Positions 18,576-26,976 of a DNA stretch of 46,386 nucleotides are shown piece by piece. Source of the stretch: Acidobacteriota bacterium (GTDB lineage Bacteria; Acidobacteriota; Terriglobia; Terriglobales; Acidobacteriaceae); the NCBI GenBank assembly GCA_031296115.1, contig JARLGI010000046.1, forward strand, positions 1 to 46,386. Direction: 5' to 3'. The position numbers and the translations under genes were made by a program. Every line of letters starts with the position of its first letter. Within the stretch, counting starts at the first letter, position 1. The notes beneath the pieces are model-generated. The model worked only from the letters and a program-made list of their open reading frames with translations. It did not search any database and was not told the origin of the DNA.

Positions 18576-19486
18576 CCGCGCTCGCCCTTCTGCTTATAGA
18601 ACGCGCCGCCCGGCGTTTCTTGCCGCAAAGTTTCTTTCACGTTCACGCGCAAGTCGCGCACATCTATATCCTGTATCGCCTCATCGGACTCGCGCGCTGA
18701 CATGCCCGACTGCATCATCTGCTTGCGAATGCGCTTGTGCAAACCGGAGGTTATGCGCTCCAGTTTGCGGCTGATGGTGGACTCGTGCACCCGTATCACC
18801 TTGGCAATGTCCGCCAGCGTGCGATGGTCGAGGAAATAGGAGGCCAGCAGGAAGCGCTCTTCCGCATCCAGCGCGGCCAATTCCGTGCTGACGGCAGCTT
18901 CGACGCGAGGATCCAACACCGCGATGTCCGGTGGACGGGACTCGAACTGCTTCCCGCCATCGACCGCCTCGTCCAGGCTGGTCTCGCGCCGGACACTGCG
19001 ATAGCGGTTGATGTATTCCTGCGCGATCACCGTTCGCAGCCAGCCTTGCAGCGAACCGCGACCCTGATAATAAAGCAGCTTCGACGTGCGCTGCTGCCCC
19101 TTGGCGTCCACGCCGTACAGTTCGGCGTAGAGCGAATCCGCCAGCTCGCGGGCCTGGCTCTCTTCGCGCACGATCTTGTATGCCGACCCGTAAAACGTGG
19201 CGCGATAGCGCGTCAGGAAAACCTCCCACGCATAGTCATTTCCCGCCGCGCAGGCCCGCGCCAGCACCAGTTCCTCCAGCTTGATGGAGGCGAGGAAGCC
19301 TGGGATATCCGTGCCGGCGGTGGTCGGATCACGGCGGCTGACCACATCCGCGAGGATCTCCGCCAGCCCAGTTTCGCCGATGCCGAATTTCTCTGCACCG
19401 CATTGCGGATATTGCCACGCGCAGAACTCCCGGATCGCGGTGCCGACCTCCGCGCTGGGCGTACCGGGAACGGGCGTAGAAGCCAT
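18572..19486 (-). CDS. Sigma-70 family (ECF-like) RNA polymerase sigma factor
   Basis: The region-2-like part covers about residues 70-170 (YAWEVFLTRYRATFYGSAYKI ... GSLQGWLRTVIAQEYINRYR), with the conserved GWLxTVxxxxxxxxYR segment. Region 4 is LDAEERFLLASYFLDHRTLA plus the helix-turn-helix IAKVIRVHESTISRKLERIT. Unlike minimal ECF factors (about 170-200 residues) it has about 70 extra residues at the N-terminus, including CAWQYPQCGAEKFGIGETGL, and a 50-residue tail. The ATG at 19486 is chosen over a TTG six codons upstream; neither has a clear ribosome-binding site. It is the first gene of the pair with the anti-sigma-like gene. Confidence 0.87.
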   Translation of the reverse strand: MASTPVPGTPSAEVGTAIREFCAWQYPQCGAEKFGIGETGLAEILADVVSRRDPTTAGTDIPGFLASIKLEELVLARACAAGNDYAWEVFLTRYRATFYGSAYKIVREESQARELADSLYAELYGVDAKGQQRTSKLLYYQGRGSLQGWLRTVIAQEYINRYRSVRRETSLDEAVDGGKQFESRPPDIAVLDPRVEAAVSTELAALDAEERFLLASYFLDHRTLADIAKVIRVHESTISRKLERITSGLHKRIRKQMMQSGMSARESDEAIQDIDVRDLRVNVKETLRQETPGGAFYKQKGERG

Positions 19487-19629
19487 GTTAGCGAATCGTA
19501 TCAATTCGTCTGCAAGAAAGACACCGGCGGGCGTTCTTCTTCCAGATACGGCCCAACGCCTCCCCGTTCGAGAAGCGCAAGACCAGCGTCCGGCGGGAGC
19601 CCGAGGCAGGCGCCGCTCGGAGGACGACC

Positions 19630-20718
19630 ATGAATTGCAGCATCCTGATGCAGCTGGGGTTTGTGCTTCTGGCTGCCACTTTCGCTACCGCCGGCACGGG
19701 AACCCACGATTACAAAGTCCTGTCACCGGTGACCAAAGGCAATCTCAGCATCTTTCCCATTACCGGAGGCGCCGAGATCAATACCATCCATCTCCTGACG
19801 CTCGACGAGGGAGTGCGCTCCGGCGCGGTCATCGTCACTGAAGCCGGATCGCTCCAGGGCCTGATCCGCGGCTCGGCGCGGCCGCGGGCATCGGGCGCGG
19901 AGGTCAACCGCCTGGTGTTGATTAACAACTCTGACCGCCCGCTGCTGTTGCTGGCCGGCGAGGTTGTTACCGGCGGCAAACAGGACCGCGTCATCGGCGT
20001 CGATCGCATCGTGCCTCCCAAGTCGGACCCGATTGATCTGTCGGTGTTCTGCGTGGAACACGGACGCTGGACGGCTTCGTCCGACAGGTTCGGCAGCATG
20101 AAGTCGCAGATGGCGCAGCCCAGCGTGCGCACCCCCGCCATGGCTGCGCGCGACCAGCGCAGCGTTTGGGAGTCGGTGGCTTCGATGGCGAGCAACATGG
20201 CCAAGGCCGCGCCCCAGGCCAGCGATGCGATTCGCGGGACGACCTCGTACGCCAAGGTCATGGAGAATCCTGACGTGGAGAAGCAGGTCAACGCCGTGGC
20301 GGTGAACTACGACGAGATGTTGCACGAGTTGCGCAAGGTAGGCGCGAAGGGCGTGGTGGTGGCCATCAACGGCCGCATTACCTGGGCCGACATCTTCGCC
20401 AGCTCCGAGCTGCTGGAGAAATACTGGCAGAAGCTCATCCGCTCGTATGCCGCGGATTCTCTGATGGCGGCCAGCGCCCCCAGCGTGCTGCCCGATCAGA
20501 AGTCGGCGCAGTTGTTCCTCGACCGCTTGCAGGGGAACCGCGAAGTCACCGAGACCGAGCCCGGCCTCTTCCGTCGCACGGAAATCAGCGGCGAAGGCTA
20601 CAAGGTCTTCGCTCTGACCTCGCTACTGCCCAAGTATGAGTACACCGTCCACCTGGCCAAGATGTCGTACGCCGACACGATGCGGCCGGACGTCTACCCG
20701 GGCCAAATGGTGCGGTAG
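19630..20718 (+). CDS. Exported DUF6569/ARPP-type protein
   Basis: The 362-residue protein has a signal peptide (MNCSILMQLGFVLLAATFATA) and a GGAGGA ribosome-binding site 5 nt before the ATG. The core contains NNSDRPLLLLAGEVVTGGKQ, DRIVPPKSDPIDLSVFCVEH and GRWTASSDRF, which I recall from the ARPP-1/DUF6569 family. The biochemical role of that family is not established. It is divergent from the sigma operon with a 143-nt gap, so their promoters face each other and it could be a target of that sigma factor; this is inference only. A terminator follows at 20745-20774. Confidence 0.75.
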   Translation: MNCSILMQLGFVLLAATFATAGTGTHDYKVLSPVTKGNLSIFPITGGAEINTIHLLTLDEGVRSGAVIVTEAGSLQGLIRGSARPRASGAEVNRLVLINNSDRPLLLLAGEVVTGGKQDRVIGVDRIVPPKSDPIDLSVFCVEHGRWTASSDRFGSMKSQMAQPSVRTPAMAARDQRSVWESVASMASNMAKAAPQASDAIRGTTSYAKVMENPDVEKQVNAVAVNYDEMLHELRKVGAKGVVVAINGRITWADIFASSELLEKYWQKLIRSYAADSLMAASAPSVLPDQKSAQLFLDRLQGNREVTETEPGLFRRTEISGEGYKVFALTSLLPKYEYTVHLAKMSYADTMRPDVYPGQMVR

Positions 20719-20744
20719 GAGGGTTCGGAGATTTCGCCATGTGC

Positions 20745-20774
20745 AAGGGTGCCGCCGGTGCGACGCCCTTTTTT
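20745..20774 (+). terminator. Intrinsic terminator after the DUF6569 gene
   Basis: Arms AAGGGTG (20745-20751) and CGCCCTT (20764-20770) pair with one G-U and run into six Ts. It overlaps the last codon of the convergent VWFA gene. Confidence 0.7.
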
Positions 20775-22989
20775 ACTGCACCTCAAAGTCCGCGGTGCGA
20801 AGCTGCGAGGCGCTGCCCGCGGAGTCGACAGCCTTGAGTTCGAGGCGATAGGAGCCGGGCGGCAGCTTGTCGAGAGGAAGCTTCATCCCCACCGGCACGA
20901 CCGGGTTCCCGGCATTCACTTGTGCGATAGGCCCGTGGACTTCCACCTTCTGCTCTCCCGTCTTGCGATCCAGCACGCGAAGCTGGACACCTACCTTGGG
21001 CGGGTTCGCGCCTTGTAGAAGCGGGTCGTAAATCTCGAAGTAGAGCGCGCCTAAGTCCGATTGTTTGAACGAATCCGTGCCGGCTGGAATCACCTGCATG
21101 CCCTGCGCCACCAGTGGCGTGCGGTCTTCCAGCAGCGCAGCATCCATGCTGGTGGACATCTGGGAGACCGGGTGAAGTTCCTTGCTGAGCGCGACGCCGC
21201 TCATGGTGAAGTGCTTGCCATCGTAGGTGTCGATGGCCAGTGGGGTCTCCAGCTTGCCGAAACCTTCGCCGCCCGAGCTGAACACGACCTTCAGGTTGTA
21301 TTGGCCCGCGGCCACGTCGAACTGGCTCTCGTAGTGATAAGGCTTCTTGCCGAACTCCTCGACCTCTTTCTTGCCCTCGAGGTCGAGGGTGATGGTGTCG
21401 CTGAAGCGCGCGGCCACCGTGCCATCCGACTTATAGGCCAGGCCGAGCACATCTACCGCCGCGTGTTGCTTACCTTTTTCCTTGCTGAACTTGAAGGCTG
21501 CCGGCGGAATTTCCATGGCGAGATTCACCCGGGCTGTGTTTATCGAGGTGTAGAAGTACGGTGCCAGCATGGACGCAGCCACCGTCCCCGCCTGCGAACC
21601 GGCTGCACGATTCTCCAACTGCTTCTCCACCGGTTTTCCGGCGAGAAGGTTGGTTGGCTTGACATCGCAGTATCCGCTGCGCGCGCGCACCACCGTCCCG
21701 CTCCGTTCCACCTTTACTTTCAGCGTGTGGCAGCTTTCTTCTTCCGCGGGCGGCGGCGTGTAGCCCAGGATGTAGTATTGCGTCTGCTCGCGGGCAATCT
21801 TCTGCAGGCCGCCCAGCACGTCGTTGGAATTGGCGATTACAAAGCCGCCAGTGCCCTCCGCCAGTTCATACAGCACTTGCTGGTTCGCCATAACATCGGG
21901 GACCGTCGGTATCAGCGAGCGCGACGTGCTGTAGGGGTTATAGCCATAGGGATTCGGGTTGTAGCCCGCTCCGGTGCCTGTGCCGCGAGTACCCGTTCCG
22001 CCCGTGCCCGTGCCTTTACCGCCGGTGCCCGTTCCGCCGGTGCGTCCCCCTGTCCCGCCCGTACCGGTGCCACCAGTTCCGCCTCCACCGCGAGTACCGC
22101 CCGTTCCGCCGGTGCCGCCGCCCCCACGCTGCTGCACGTAAACCAGACGAGCAGGTTGATCGCCGTCCGCATCGTTAAGGGCCGCGGTGACCAGCTTCGC
22201 CTCTCGAGGACTTCCCGGCTGCAGCGAGGAGGAGAAAGGCGTCACCAGTCCGCGCACGTCGATGGGATACACCGCGACATTGTCCTTGTTGCAGGTGTCG
22301 ATGACGGCGAGCAACTCGGACCGCTGGTCGTTTGTCACTTGAAAGCCCGCGGTCAACAGGATCAGGCTCTTCCGCCCGGGAACTCCCGCCAGCGACTTGG
22401 CCGCGCTGCGTATCGCCAGCAACACCGTGTGCACGCCGAAAACCGCTTCCGCGAAGCTGCCGGGCGCCGCATTCGGAAGCCGCAGGTCGTGTACCACCTT
22501 CTTCAACCGCTCGGCATTGGTGGTGAAGTTCTGCGCCAAACTCAATGTGCCGCCGTAATCCATAATCGCCATATAGCGGTTCGGGCCAGCGTTGTCGTCG
22601 ATGAACTTCGCGGCCGCAGCCCGGGCCTGCGCCTGGTCGCTGACATTCATCGAGGAGTTGTCGAAGAAAATCACCATGTAGCGCCGCTGGCTCTCCGAGG
22701 GCGCGGCGGCATCCTTCTCGGCGGAAAAGCTCTTGATCGGCTGTTCTTTGTTGTCTTCCCAGACCTTGAAATCCCTGGCGGTGAGGTCGGTGATGTAGTT
22801 GCCCTTCTTGTCGGTGACGATGGTGTCCACCAGCACCAGGCGCGTCTCTGCCTTGATGGTCGTGGTGGGAGCGTCAGCAGCGGCCGGCTGGCTCTGCGCG
22901 TCTTGCGCGCGCAACCCGGGCGTCATGGTCATGGAACTGCCGGCAAAGAGAATCCAGGCCAGTGCGAAAATCAGGCGGGGCAGTTTCAT
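20773..22989 (-). CDS. Acidobacterial VWFA-related exported protein with Gly/Thr-rich insert
   Basis: This 738-residue protein has a signal peptide (MKLPRLIFALAWILFAGSSM) and the family's N-terminal module, with LVDTIVTDKKGNYITDLTAR then DFKVWEDNKEQPIKSFS. The VWA-type domain follows with YMVIFFDNSSMNVSDQAQAR and LILLTAGFQVTNDQRSEL. The metal site is degenerate: D-x-S-x-S reads DNSSM. Residues about 288-341 are almost entirely Gly and Thr. The C-terminal half is beta-rich (DRKTGEQKVEVHGPIAQV). The start at 22989 lies 8 nt after the stop of the upstream VWFA gene, so they form an operon. The family is widespread in Acidobacteria and of unknown function; an extracellular adhesion or protein-contact role is only a guess. 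Confidence 0.85.
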   Translation of the reverse strand: MKLPRLIFALAWILFAGSSMTMTPGLRAQDAQSQPAAADAPTTTIKAETRLVLVDTIVTDKKGNYITDLTARDFKVWEDNKEQPIKSFSAEKDAAAPSESQRRYMVIFFDNSSMNVSDQAQARAAAAKFIDDNAGPNRYMAIMDYGGTLSLAQNFTTNAERLKKVVHDLRLPNAAPGSFAEAVFGVHTVLLAIRSAAKSLAGVPGRKSLILLTAGFQVTNDQRSELLAVIDTCNKDNVAVYPIDVRGLVTPFSSSLQPGSPREAKLVTAALNDADGDQPARLVYVQQRGGGGTGGTGGTRGGGGTGGTGTGGTGGRTGGTGTGGKGTGTGGTGTRGTGTGAGYNPNPYGYNPYSTSRSLIPTVPDVMANQQVLYELAEGTGGFVIANSNDVLGGLQKIAREQTQYYILGYTPPPAEEESCHTLKVKVERSGTVVRARSGYCDVKPTNLLAGKPVEKQLENRAAGSQAGTVAASMLAPYFYTSINTARVNLAMEIPPAAFKFSKEKGKQHAAVDVLGLAYKSDGTVAARFSDTITLDLEGKKEVEEFGKKPYHYESQFDVAAGQYNLKVVFSSGGEGFGKLETPLAIDTYDGKHFTMSGVALSKELHPVSQMSTSMDAALLEDRTPLVAQGMQVIPAGTDSFKQSDLGALYFEIYDPLLQGANPPKVGVQLRVLDRKTGEQKVEVHGPIAQVNAGNPVVPVGMKLPLDKLPPGSYRLELKAVDSAGSASQLRTADFEVQ
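21967..22128 (-). repeat. Gly/Thr codon repeat inside the VWFA gene
   Basis: About 54 codons encode near-pure GGT/GT units (GTGGTGTGG-type) with occasional Arg or Lys. On the plus strand it appears as repeats of CCGGTGCC and CCCGTTCCGCC. It is a low-complexity coding repeat, prone to slippage, not an intergenic repeat. Confidence 0.85.
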
Positions 22990-22996
22990 AGAACAC

Positions 22997-24802
22997 CTAC
23001 GGAATCTCGATGGCGCCATTCTGCGCCGAAATCTGGCCGTTATCATCGCGCACCACCAGCCGTACCAGGTAGCCGCCGGGCTTCACCTCGAAGCTGGACT
23101 TCAGTGTAACCCCGGAACCCAGTTTATTCTCCAGGCTGGTGTCTTTCCACTTCATGCTGACCAGCTGCTGATTGCCCTTGACGTAATTTCCGTTGCGGTC
23201 GAATAGCGCCGAAACCACTGTCAGGTTGTTCTGATTACGGCCCTCCGCCTTGCGATAGTGCAGATGCTTCACATCCACTTTCACCAGCACGGCCAGCCGG
23301 GCATCGTCTTCGCTCGTCTTGAAGAACTGCGTATGCATCTGCACCGGGATATCGTGCAACTCCTCCTGCGAGAAGACTTCGTCCTCGATGTCCCGCCGTG
23401 CCTGCTCGGAAGCGTCCGCCGCCTGTTTGGGTGCGTAGTACCCTTTGCGGGCCTGCACATTCAGCTTCTGCGGGCCCTTTGCCGTGACCTTCAAGTTGTG
23501 GAACCGGCCATCGGACTTCAGGTTCTGCGGCGCGAAGGCCAGCAGATACGAAAATTCCGGTGGCGCTTCCAGTTGCCGGAAACCGGCGTCGTAGTCATTA
23601 CTGTTATGGAAAAACCTGCCGCCCGTGGCGTAGGTCAGTTCTTGCAGCACGTCTGCATTGACGAGCGCCTCGTCATGCCGGTACTGCTGGTATTGTGGCG
23701 GCTGCACCCCGGCGGTGCGGATGTCAGGCATCACGGTGTACAGTCCGCGCGCATCCAGCGCGTTGATGACCACGTCGGAATGCAGCGCCCGCTCCGCGAT
23801 CTCCATCTGCTCCTGCAATTGCTCAGGGTTGTAGAACCCGGGCGAGACGAGCAGGATGCTGCGCTTGCCCGGCATGGCGGAGATGCGGCGCACCACGTCC
23901 TTTAAGACGCCCAGCGCAAGCTGCGTCTCGTGATTGCCGGACTCCAGCTTCTGCAGCGTCGCCATCTCGACGTCCTGCCTCGCGCTCTTTGCGTTTCCCC
24001 CGCAAGAAATGTCGTCTTGCATCGCAGCGTTCAGGGCCTGGTCGTCGTGCTTGTTCTGGATCAGGTCGGCCAGGTAGTACGACACGCTGGGACATTCCGT
24101 CGCGGACGCAACCATAATCGGCCGCGGCCGCAACTGGGACAGCGCCGCGTGCAACTTGTCTTTGTCGTCGGTAAAGTCGACCTGGTTCTGGCCGGAGGTG
24201 GTGAAGATGGCGGCGCGGTCAGTCGGCCGCAGGCTTTGCAGGTGGCGGTAGGCCGCGTCCCGCACCTGTGTCATGTCGCCAAACTCCATATGAATGTCGT
24301 CGAAGACGTACGCGATGTAGCGTTCCGGCGCAATGGGAGCGGCGGGCTGTATGCCTTTTCCACTATCCGCTTCCGAAGAAGCCTCCACGTGGATCACCGG
24401 CTTCGCTCCCGCCTGCTCGACAGAGAACTTGCTGATGACCTGCGGCTTGCCATTGTCGAAGAGCTGAAAATCCTCTTGCTTGAGATTGCCGACGGCGTGG
24501 CCTTGGGCGTCCAGCACCACGGCGCGCACCTCGACCAGATTGACCCTCACCTTGAAGGTGGTGTCGGTGACCTCCTGCGTGGAAACCTCTGGAGAGTTCG
24601 GGTCCGCCGGCGGGGCGCTTTGTTGCGGGGCCGCGGAAGACATTGCCGGAGTAGCCGCCGCTCCAGCGCCGCTTCCGGGTGGTAGCGTCGTCACCGGCTG
24701 CTGGTTCACTGGCTGTTGGGCAGAACCTGCGCCGGCAGACAACGCCAGCAGGAGCAGCGCGATCGCGAGATTCCCCCGGTGGGCGCTCATGGCAGTTCTC
24801 AT
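22997..24802 (-). CDS. Acidobacterial VWFA-related exported protein (upstream paralogue)
   Basis: The ATG at 24802 gives a 601-residue protein with a signal peptide (AIALLLLALSAGAGSA). A Pro/Gln-rich linker (QQPVNQQPVTTLPPG) precedes the family module VEVRAVVLDAQGHAVGNLKQ then EDFQLFDNGKPQVISKFSV. The VWA-like domain has YIAYVFDDIHMEFGDMTQVR, where the D-x-S-x-S metal motif is DDIHM, and RSILLVSPGFYNPEQL. The frame is open a further 71 codons upstream but that stretch is not protein-like. This protein and the next share the same domain order, so they look like an old tandem duplication. It lacks the Gly/Thr-rich insert. Confidence 0.85.
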   Translation of the reverse strand: MRTAMSAHRGNLAIALLLLALSAGAGSAQQPVNQQPVTTLPPGSGAGAAATPAMSSAAPQQSAPPADPNSPEVSTQEVTDTTFKVRVNLVEVRAVVLDAQGHAVGNLKQEDFQLFDNGKPQVISKFSVEQAGAKPVIHVEASSEADSGKGIQPAAPIAPERYIAYVFDDIHMEFGDMTQVRDAAYRHLQSLRPTDRAAIFTTSGQNQVDFTDDKDKLHAALSQLRPRPIMVASATECPSVSYYLADLIQNKHDDQALNAAMQDDISCGGNAKSARQDVEMATLQKLESGNHETQLALGVLKDVVRRISAMPGKRSILLVSPGFYNPEQLQEQMEIAERALHSDVVINALDARGLYTVMPDIRTAGVQPPQYQQYRHDEALVNADVLQELTYATGGRFFHNSNDYDAGFRQLEAPPEFSYLLAFAPQNLKSDGRFHNLKVTAKGPQKLNVQARKGYYAPKQAADASEQARRDIEDEVFSQEELHDIPVQMHTQFFKTSEDDARLAVLVKVDVKHLHYRKAEGRNQNNLTVVSALFDRNGNYVKGNQQLVSMKWKDTSLENKLGSGVTLKSSFEVKPGGYLVRLVVRDDNGQISAQNGAIEIP

Positions 24803-25039
24803 TCTATCCGGCGGACGCGCCGGGCGGTGATAAGAACCCCGCCAGCGACTCGACCACTCGTGAAGTTCGATTGCGGCGGGCGAAGTATGGCCCAATCCAG
24901 CCTCCCCATGAGATGCGCGCGAGAGCAAGCATTCCAGAAGTAAGGTATAGTGCGTGGACGGCCGTTGCCCAGCGGTACTCCAGGTCTGGGCCGGCCGAAT
25001 CCGCTTCAAGCACAACCGATTCTCGAAAGGACAAGCTCA

Positions 25040-25471
25040 ATGAAGAAGATGTTGCTGGGTTTTATCGTGGTTTTGATGGCTGTGGCGGCTCAGGCACAAA
25101 TGGGTGGTGTCGAGAAGGCCATCGCCGGCCTGGAGCAGCAGTGGGTGGCCGCCTCCAAGGCGGGCAACGTCGACGGCGTGGCTGCTCTGCTGGCCGACAA
25201 TTTTGTGAACCTGAACAGTGACGGGACCACGCCAAGCCGGGCCCAGACGCTGCAGATGATGAAGAAGGCCACGTGGGAAGCGAACGAAATCAGCGACGTC
25301 AAGGTGACGACCTTTGGCAACACTGCTATCGCCAGCGGCGCGTGGTACGGCAAAGGTACCTCGGACGGCAAGGCCGTAGACGCCCATGAACGCTGGGTGG
25401 ATACCTGGATGAAGATGCCCAGCGGCAAGTGGCAGTGCATCGCCAGCGCCAGCGCCCCCGCCAAGATGTAG
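25040..25471 (+). CDS. Exported NTF2-like/DUF4440 (SnoaL-fold) protein
   Basis: The 143-residue protein starts at the ATG at 25040, with AAAGGA about 8 nt upstream, and has a clean signal peptide (MKKMLLGFIVVLMAVAAQAQ). The mature part fits the cystatin-like NTF2 fold: a first helix GLEQQWVAASKAGNVDGVAA, the loop LADNFVNLNSDGTT, then strands SDVKVTTFGNTAIASGAW and AHERWVDTWMKMPSGKWQC. Members of this family are commonly annotated as DUF4440; some are enzymes or small-ligand binders, but residues here do not identify an activity. It diverges from the VWFA operon and ends in a hairpin terminator. Confidence 0.82.
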   Translation: MKKMLLGFIVVLMAVAAQAQMGGVEKAIAGLEQQWVAASKAGNVDGVAALLADNFVNLNSDGTTPSRAQTLQMMKKATWEANEISDVKVTTFGNTAIASGAWYGKGTSDGKAVDAHERWVDTWMKMPSGKWQCIASASAPAKM

Positions 25472-25500
25472 GCAGGCAACAGCTCGAATTCTAGCGACGC

Positions 25501-25541
25501 CCCCGCTCCGGCCCTTCTTAGCTGGGGCGGGGATTCTATTT
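25501..25541 (+). terminator. GC-rich terminator-like hairpin after the NTF2-like gene
   Basis: CCCCGCTCC (25501-25509) pairs with GGGGCGGGG (25524-25532), nine pairs including one G-U. The following ATTCTATTT is only moderately T-rich. Confidence 0.55.
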
Positions 25542-25571
25542 AGGTGTGGTCCGAATGTCTGATTTCAACTG

Positions 25572-25603
25572 TTGTCATCACGTAGCGAAGCGAGAGATCT
25601 GCT
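25572..25603. repeat. Copy of a dispersed TTGTCATCA...AGCGAAGCGAG repeat
   Basis: The segment reads TTGTCATCACGTAGCGAAGC then GAGAGATCTGCTC. It resembles both arms of the inverted repeat at 31122-31212, which carry TTGTCAT, GAGCGC, GCGAGG and CTGCTG in the same order. It sits between the NTF2-like gene and the 3' end of tyrS. Confidence 0.55.
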
Positions 25604-25622
25604 CTGGCTGGCGGTCAACGAT

Positions 25623-26882
25623 CTACCGCTCCACGCTGACGCGCACCATCTTCCTGCCCGCGCGCAGGGTGAACTCGCTGCCCAGCTTCACGGCGGTGAC
25701 GAGGTCGGTCTTGAGCTCGCCATCCAGCTTGACCGCGTTCTGCTTCAGCTTGCGCAGCCCGTCGGTGACGCTGGTGGCCAGCCCGGTGCGGGCCAACAGC
25801 TTGTCGAGCTTCACCTGCACGTTGCCGTCGCTGCTTGACGAGTTGGGCGCAGCGACGTCCTCGAAGCGAACGCTGACCAGTGGCAGGTCTTCCGGCGTCT
25901 CGTCTTTTTGAAACATGCTCGACCAATCTTGCATTGCCTGTTGCGCTGCTTGCAACGAATGAAAGTCGGTGACGATAAGTTTGCCAAGCTCCATCTTTAG
26001 CTTCATCGGATGCGCCTGGCCAGCAGCAACGTCACGCTTCATGCGTTCAACATCGGCCATGCTGATGTCGGTGACCAGCTCGTAATAGCGCCACATCAGT
26101 CCGTCGGAGATCGACATGATTTTGCCGAACATCTCCTGCGGTGTCTCGGTGATGCCGATGTAATTGCCGTACGACTTCGACATCTTCTGCACGCCGTCAA
26201 TACCTTCGAGCAACGGAGTGGTCAGCACAATCTGCGGCAGCTGTCCGTAATGACGCTGCAGCTCGCGGCCCATCAACAGGTTGAACTTCTGGTCGGTGCC
26301 GCCCAGCTCGACGTCGGCCTCGAGCGCGACGGAATCGTAGCCTTGCGCGATCGGATACAGCAGCTCGTGCATGGCGATCGGCTTTTCCTCTTCAAAGCGC
26401 TTGTGGAAGTCGTCGCGCTCCAGCATCTGCGACACGGTGAACTTGGCCGCCAGCCGCACGAAGCCTTCGTAGCCCAGCTTGCCCAGCCACTCGCTGTTGA
26501 AGCGGACTTCGGTCTTGTCGCGGTCGAGGATCTTGAAAACCTGCGCCTTGTAGGTCTCGGCGTTCTGGTCGATCTGCTGGCGCGAGAGCGGCGGCCGCGT
26601 GGCTGAGCGTCCGGTCGGATCGCCGATGAGCCCGGTGAAATCGCCGATGAGAAAGATGACGGTGTGGCCCATGTCCTGAAAGTGCTTGAGCTTGCGCATG
26701 AGCACCGTGTGCCCGAGATGCAGGTCGGGCGCGGTTGGGTCGAAGCCGGCTTTCACCCGCATCGGCTTGCCGCTAGCGAGAGACTTCTCCAGCCGCTCGC
26801 GCAGGTCGCTTTCGCGGATGATCTCGGCCGCGCCCTTGCGCAAGTAGGCCAACTGTTCGTCAACCGGGAGAAATTGGGGCAT
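25623..26882 (-). CDS. tyrS: Tyrosyl-tRNA synthetase
   Basis: TyrRS charges tRNA-Tyr in the cytosol. The class I signatures are intact: HLGH at 55-58 in [16 protein letters not shown] and KMSKS at 233-237 in [15 protein letters not shown]. The tyrosine-pocket region [20 protein letters not shown] is present. The C-terminal RNA-binding S4-like domain covers about 350-419 ([20 protein letters not shown]). The 419-residue length is normal for the TyrRS of the HLGH-type subgroup. A TATAAT lies only 7 nt before the ATG, so the message may have no leader. No T-box or attenuator is possible with so short a leader. Confidence 0.96.
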   Translation of the reverse strand: MPQFLPVDEQLAYLRKGAAEIIRESDLRERLEKSLASGKPMRVKAGFDPTAPDLHLGHTVLMRKLKHFQDMGHTVIFLIGDFTGLIGDPTGRSATRPPLSRQQIDQNAETYKAQVFKILDRDKTEVRFNSEWLGKLGYEGFVRLAAKFTVSQMLERDDFHKRFEEEKPIAMHELLYPIAQGYDSVALEADVELGGTDQKFNLLMGRELQRHYGQLPQIVLTTPLLEGIDGVQKMSKSYGNYIGITETPQEMFGKIMSISDGLMWRYYELVTDISMADVERMKRDVAAGQAHPMKLKMELGKLIVTDFHSLQAAQQAMQDWSSMFQKDETPEDLPLVSVRFEDVAAPNSSSSDGNVQVKLDKLLARTGLATSVTDGLRKLKQNAVKLDGELKTDLVTAVKLGSEFTLRAGRKMVRVSVER

Positions 26883-26889
26883 CCCGTTG

Positions 26890-26895
26890 ATTATA
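26890..26895 (-). promoter_or_regulatory. -10 element of tyrS, suggesting a leaderless mRNA
   Basis: On the minus strand a perfect TATAAT ends 7 nt before the tyrS ATG. If it is used, transcription begins at or within a base or two of the start codon. No good -35 is seen 16-18 bp upstream, so confidence is moderate. Confidence 0.5.
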
Positions 26896-26939
26896 GCGAC
26901 AAGGATTCAGCAAGCACTCGATCGTCAGCAACCGTGGGC

Positions 26940-26974
26940 ACTTGCAACTTGCAACCGGACACTGGAAACTGGTT
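26940..26974. repeat. Second degenerate heptanucleotide array, abutting a start codon
   Basis: Five units in exact 7-nt register: ACTTGCA, ACTTGCA, ACCGGAC, ACTGGAA, ACTGGTT. They are followed by CC and the ATG at 26977. The consensus (ACTGGNA) is the same as in the array at 3231-3279, which also lies just before a small unknown gene. Confidence 0.75.
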
Positions 26975-26976
26975 CC

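Noticed and set aside
21967..22128. Regular short repeats, considered as a CRISPR or tandem element
   Set aside because: The units are 3-9 nt with no spacers and lie in frame in a gene as Gly/Thr codons.
21061..23109. 682-codon open frame on the plus strand
   Set aside because: It is the antisense of the VWFA genes; high GC makes antisense frames long. Composition (Arg, Ala, His-rich) is not protein-like and there is no start signal.
26883..26939. T-box or other riboswitch before tyrS
   Set aside because: The -10 element is only 7 nt from the start codon, leaving no leader, and no T-box core is visible.
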